Source: Gammaproteobacteria bacterium (GTDB lineage Bacteria > Pseudomonadota > Gammaproteobacteria > Pseudomonadales > Pseudohongiellaceae). From it: a stretch of DNA of 6,112 bases. Shown piece after piece: positions 4,592 through 6,112 of this stretch. The first letter of the stretch is position 1; each line of letters begins with the position of its first letter. The translations under genes were made by a program, and so were the position numbers. The DNA lies in contig PWQG01000078.1 in the NCBI GenBank assembly GCA_003556835.1, positions 1 through 6,112 of the forward strand. Direction: 5' to 3'. Under the pieces are notes generated by a model that made no database searches, had not been told where the DNA came from, and saw only the letters and a list, made by a program, of their open reading frames with translations.

Positions 4592-5424
4592 CGGCATTTA
4601 ACGGCTATCCCATATCGATCGCCCTGGCGCTGCTGATGCACGGGATGATCATCGCTTCCCTGCTCTGGGTGCAGCGGGCCAGTACCGAAGTGCTGACCGT
4701 GGAACGCCCCCCGGTGGTCAAGGCCGTGCTTGTGCAGGAAAATCCCCAGGCGCGCAATGAACGCGTGCAGGAACAACAACAGATCGAGCAACAGCAACAG
4801 GCGGAACAGCGCCGCCAGGAAGAGCAGCAGCGCCAGGAACAGGAACGCCAGGCGCAGCTCGAGCGCGAGCGGCAACAACGTCTTGATGAAGAGCGTCGTC
4901 AGGCGCAACTGCAGGCCGAGCGGGAACGTGAGCAGCGTGAGGCCGAGCAGCAACGCCAGGAGGAAGAGCAACGCCGCCAGGAAGAGGAGCGTCGTCGCCA
5001 GGAAGAACAGCGGCGCCAGGAGGAAGAACGCCAGCGACAGGAAGCCGAAGCGGAAGCCGAGAGACAGCGTCAGGAACAGGCCCGCATCCAGCAGGAAGCA
5101 ACCGAGCGGGCCGAGACCGAAGCGGAAATTGTCGCTTCCTATACTTCGATCATTCATGATCTGGTGCAGCAGCGCTGGTCGCGGCCGCCCAGCGCGCGCA
5201 ATGACATGGAAGCGGTGCTGCGAATCCGCCTGTTGCCGACCGGTGACCTGGTGGATGTGGAAATCGTCCGCTCCAGTGGTGATGACGCCTTTGACCGGGC
5301 TGCGGAGAACGCGGTGCGTTCGGTTGGACGGTTCAGAGAGTTGCAGGGCATGCCCCCGAGACTGTTCGAGCGCAGCTTCCGCTCCCTTTTATTGACATTC
5401 CGACCGGAGGATTTGAGAAATTGA
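4588..5424 (+). CDS. tolA: Tol-Pal system protein TolA
   Basis: TolA links the TolQR motor to the outer membrane, reaching across the periplasm to TolB and Pal. It is 278 aa, much shorter than E. coli TolA (421). Domain I is the N-terminal anchor helix, about residues 8-28, with the conserved histidine H18. Domain II (about 52-182) is a long charged helix. Here it is dominated by Gln, Glu and Arg with few alanines and essentially no lysines, unlike the Ala/Lys-rich domain of E. coli. Domain III (about 183-278) is the TonB-like C-terminal fold: YTSIIHDLVQQRWSRPP, then LRIRLLPTGDLVDVEIVRSSG and FDRAAENAVRSV. No cysteine is present, so the disulfide of the E. coli domain is absent. The start overlaps the tolR stop, with GGAAG one base upstream, so translation is coupled. 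The tolB start overlaps its stop. Confidence 0.95.
   Translation: MTAFNGYPISIALALLMHGMIIASLLWVQRASTEVLTVERPPVVKAVLVQENPQARNERVQEQQQIEQQQQAEQRRQEEQQRQEQERQAQLERERQQRLDEERRQAQLQAEREREQREAEQQRQEEEQRRQEEERRRQEEQRRQEEERQRQEAEAEAERQRQEQARIQQEATERAETEAEIVASYTSIIHDLVQQRWSRPPSARNDMEAVLRIRLLPTGDLVDVEIVRSSGDDAFDRAAENAVRSVGRFRELQGMPPRLFERSFRSLLLTFRPEDLRN
4954..5034 (+). repeat. Heptad-like tandem repeat within tolA
   Basis: Four in-frame units begin with CGCCAGGA at 4954, 4975, 4996 and 5014. They encode RQEEEQR, RQEEERR, RQEEQR and RQEEERQ. Units are 21, 21, 18 and 21 nt, and further copies of the octamer occur at 4813 and 4831. This suggests the helical domain II grew by internal duplication and may vary in length between strains. 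Confidence 0.75.
5406..5410 (+). promoter_or_regulatory. tolB ribosome binding site deciding a TTG start
   Basis: GGAGG lies 10 nt before TTG 5421 within the last codons of tolA. No ATG or GTG fits the start of the signal peptide, so this site supports the TTG. Confidence 0.7.
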
Positions 5425-6112
5425 AGATACGTGACCTGCAGGTAGTGTTGTTCAGCATCCTTTTCTGTGTCGGTGCTTCGGCGGCGGAACTGAATATCGA
5501 GATAACCCGGGGTGTCGACAACCCCATTGCCGTGGCCGTGGTGCCATTTGCCTGGGATGCCGATGGCAGTCCGGATGAAGATGTGGCTCGCGTGGTGGGC
5601 AACAATCTGGAGCAGGTGGGTGAATTTCGTGCACTGTCCCGTGCCAATATGCTGAGCACACCGCGGCAGGAGAGCGAAGTGCATTTCCGTGACTGGCGCA
5701 TCCTGGCGCAGCAGTACCTTGTGGTTGGTCGTATCAACCGGGCCCCCGGCAGTCAGTCGGTCGAGGTGCAATGGGAGTTTTTTGATGTGGTACGCGAGGA
5801 GAAGCTGGTTGGTGAGGTATTGACCGGTAACGTCAATCAGTTACGCGATATCGCCCATGAGATTTCCAATGTGATTTACGAACATATCACCGGCCGGCGT
5901 GGTGCTTTTGATACGCGCATACTTTATGTGTCCGCTGACGGACCGGGTGACCGTGAGATGACCTATCGCCTGCACCTGGCCGATTACGACGGTCGCCGCT
6001 CCCAGGTCCTGCTCGAATCCAGCGAGCCGATCATGTCGCCGACCTGGTCGCCGGATGGCAGCCAGATTGCCTATGTATCCTTCGAAACCAATCTGCCGCG
6101 CATCTTCATTCA
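5421..6112 (+). CDS. tolB: Tol-Pal system periplasmic protein TolB (partial, 3' end missing)
   Basis: TolB is the periplasmic protein that shuttles between TolA and the lipoprotein Pal, releasing Pal from its complex for redistribution during division. The first 230 codons are present; E. coli TolB is about 430 aa, so roughly half is visible. It starts at TTG 5421, overlapping the tolA TGA as TTGA. Residues 1-22 form a Sec signal peptide (MKIRDLQVVLFSILFCVGASAA), with cleavage likely before E23, matching mature E. coli TolB. The N-terminal domain (about 23-165) includes the conserved NPIAVAVVPF (34-43) and ends ITGRRGAFDTRILYV (156-170). The six-bladed beta-propeller then begins with LADYDG (186-191) and the blade motif SPTWSPDGSQIAYVSFE (206-222). 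The frame stays open to the window edge. pal and the ybgF/cpoB gene usually follow, but lie outside. Confidence 0.95.
   Translation, partial: MKIRDLQVVLFSILFCVGASAAELNIEITRGVDNPIAVAVVPFAWDADGSPDEDVARVVGNNLEQVGEFRALSRANMLSTPRQESEVHFRDWRILAQQYLVVGRINRAPGSQSVEVQWEFFDVVREEKLVGEVLTGNVNQLRDIAHEISNVIYEHITGRRGAFDTRILYVSADGPGDREMTYRLHLADYDGRRSQVLLESSEPIMSPTWSPDGSQIAYVSFETNLPRIFI

Noticed and set aside
4504..5157. A - strand frame opposite tolA encoding a leucine-rich, membrane-like protein
   Set aside because: The Leu/Phe runs are the direct reverse complement of the Glu/Gln/Arg codons of TolA domain II, so it is a composition artefact.

Overview
This window is the conserved aspS-yebC-ruvCAB-tolQRAB neighbourhood of a Gammaproteobacterium. 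All genes are on the + strand and tightly packed. The base composition is GC-rich by eye. The proteins look most like those of pseudomonad or purple-sulfur-type gammaproteobacteria, but nothing in the sequence allows a genus call.

Region 1 (1-3226) is translation and DNA repair. It holds the 3' end of aspS (aspartyl-tRNA synthetase), then yebC (YebC/TACO1 family), then ruvC, ruvA and ruvB, the complete Holliday-junction resolvasome. RuvA and RuvB branch-migrate the junction and RuvC cuts it. Gaps are 4 to 43 nt with no obvious internal promoter or terminator, so the set is probably one transcription unit with translational coupling at ruvA/ruvB.

Region 2 (3227-3352) is a 126-nt intergenic stretch. 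It carries an AT-rich inverted repeat at the ruvB stop, a perfect 7-bp inverted repeat (GTCCCCG...CGGGGAC), a consensus TATAAT box and a small GC hairpin. It probably holds the promoter of the tol genes. The thioesterase gene ybgC, usually found between ruvB and tolQ or directly upstream of tolQ, is absent.

Region 3 (3353-6112) is the Tol system of the cell envelope: tolQ, tolR, tolA and the first 230 codons of tolB, cut by the window edge. TolQ and TolR form the proton-driven inner-membrane motor, TolA spans the periplasm, and TolB is the periplasmic propeller that binds Pal. tolR/tolA and tolA/tolB overlap by 4 nt.

The one stretch that is not routine is the 99-nt tolQ-tolR spacer (4052-4150), where these genes are normally almost contiguous. 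It contains a GC-rich hairpin, an overlapping four-tract G-quadruplex motif that would compete with it, a 12-nt tandem repeat, and a 20-codon ORF. The stop of that ORF overlaps the second ATG of tolR as ATGA. This could be a translational control element for tolR; that is inference. No RNA genes, mobile elements or CRISPR arrays were found.
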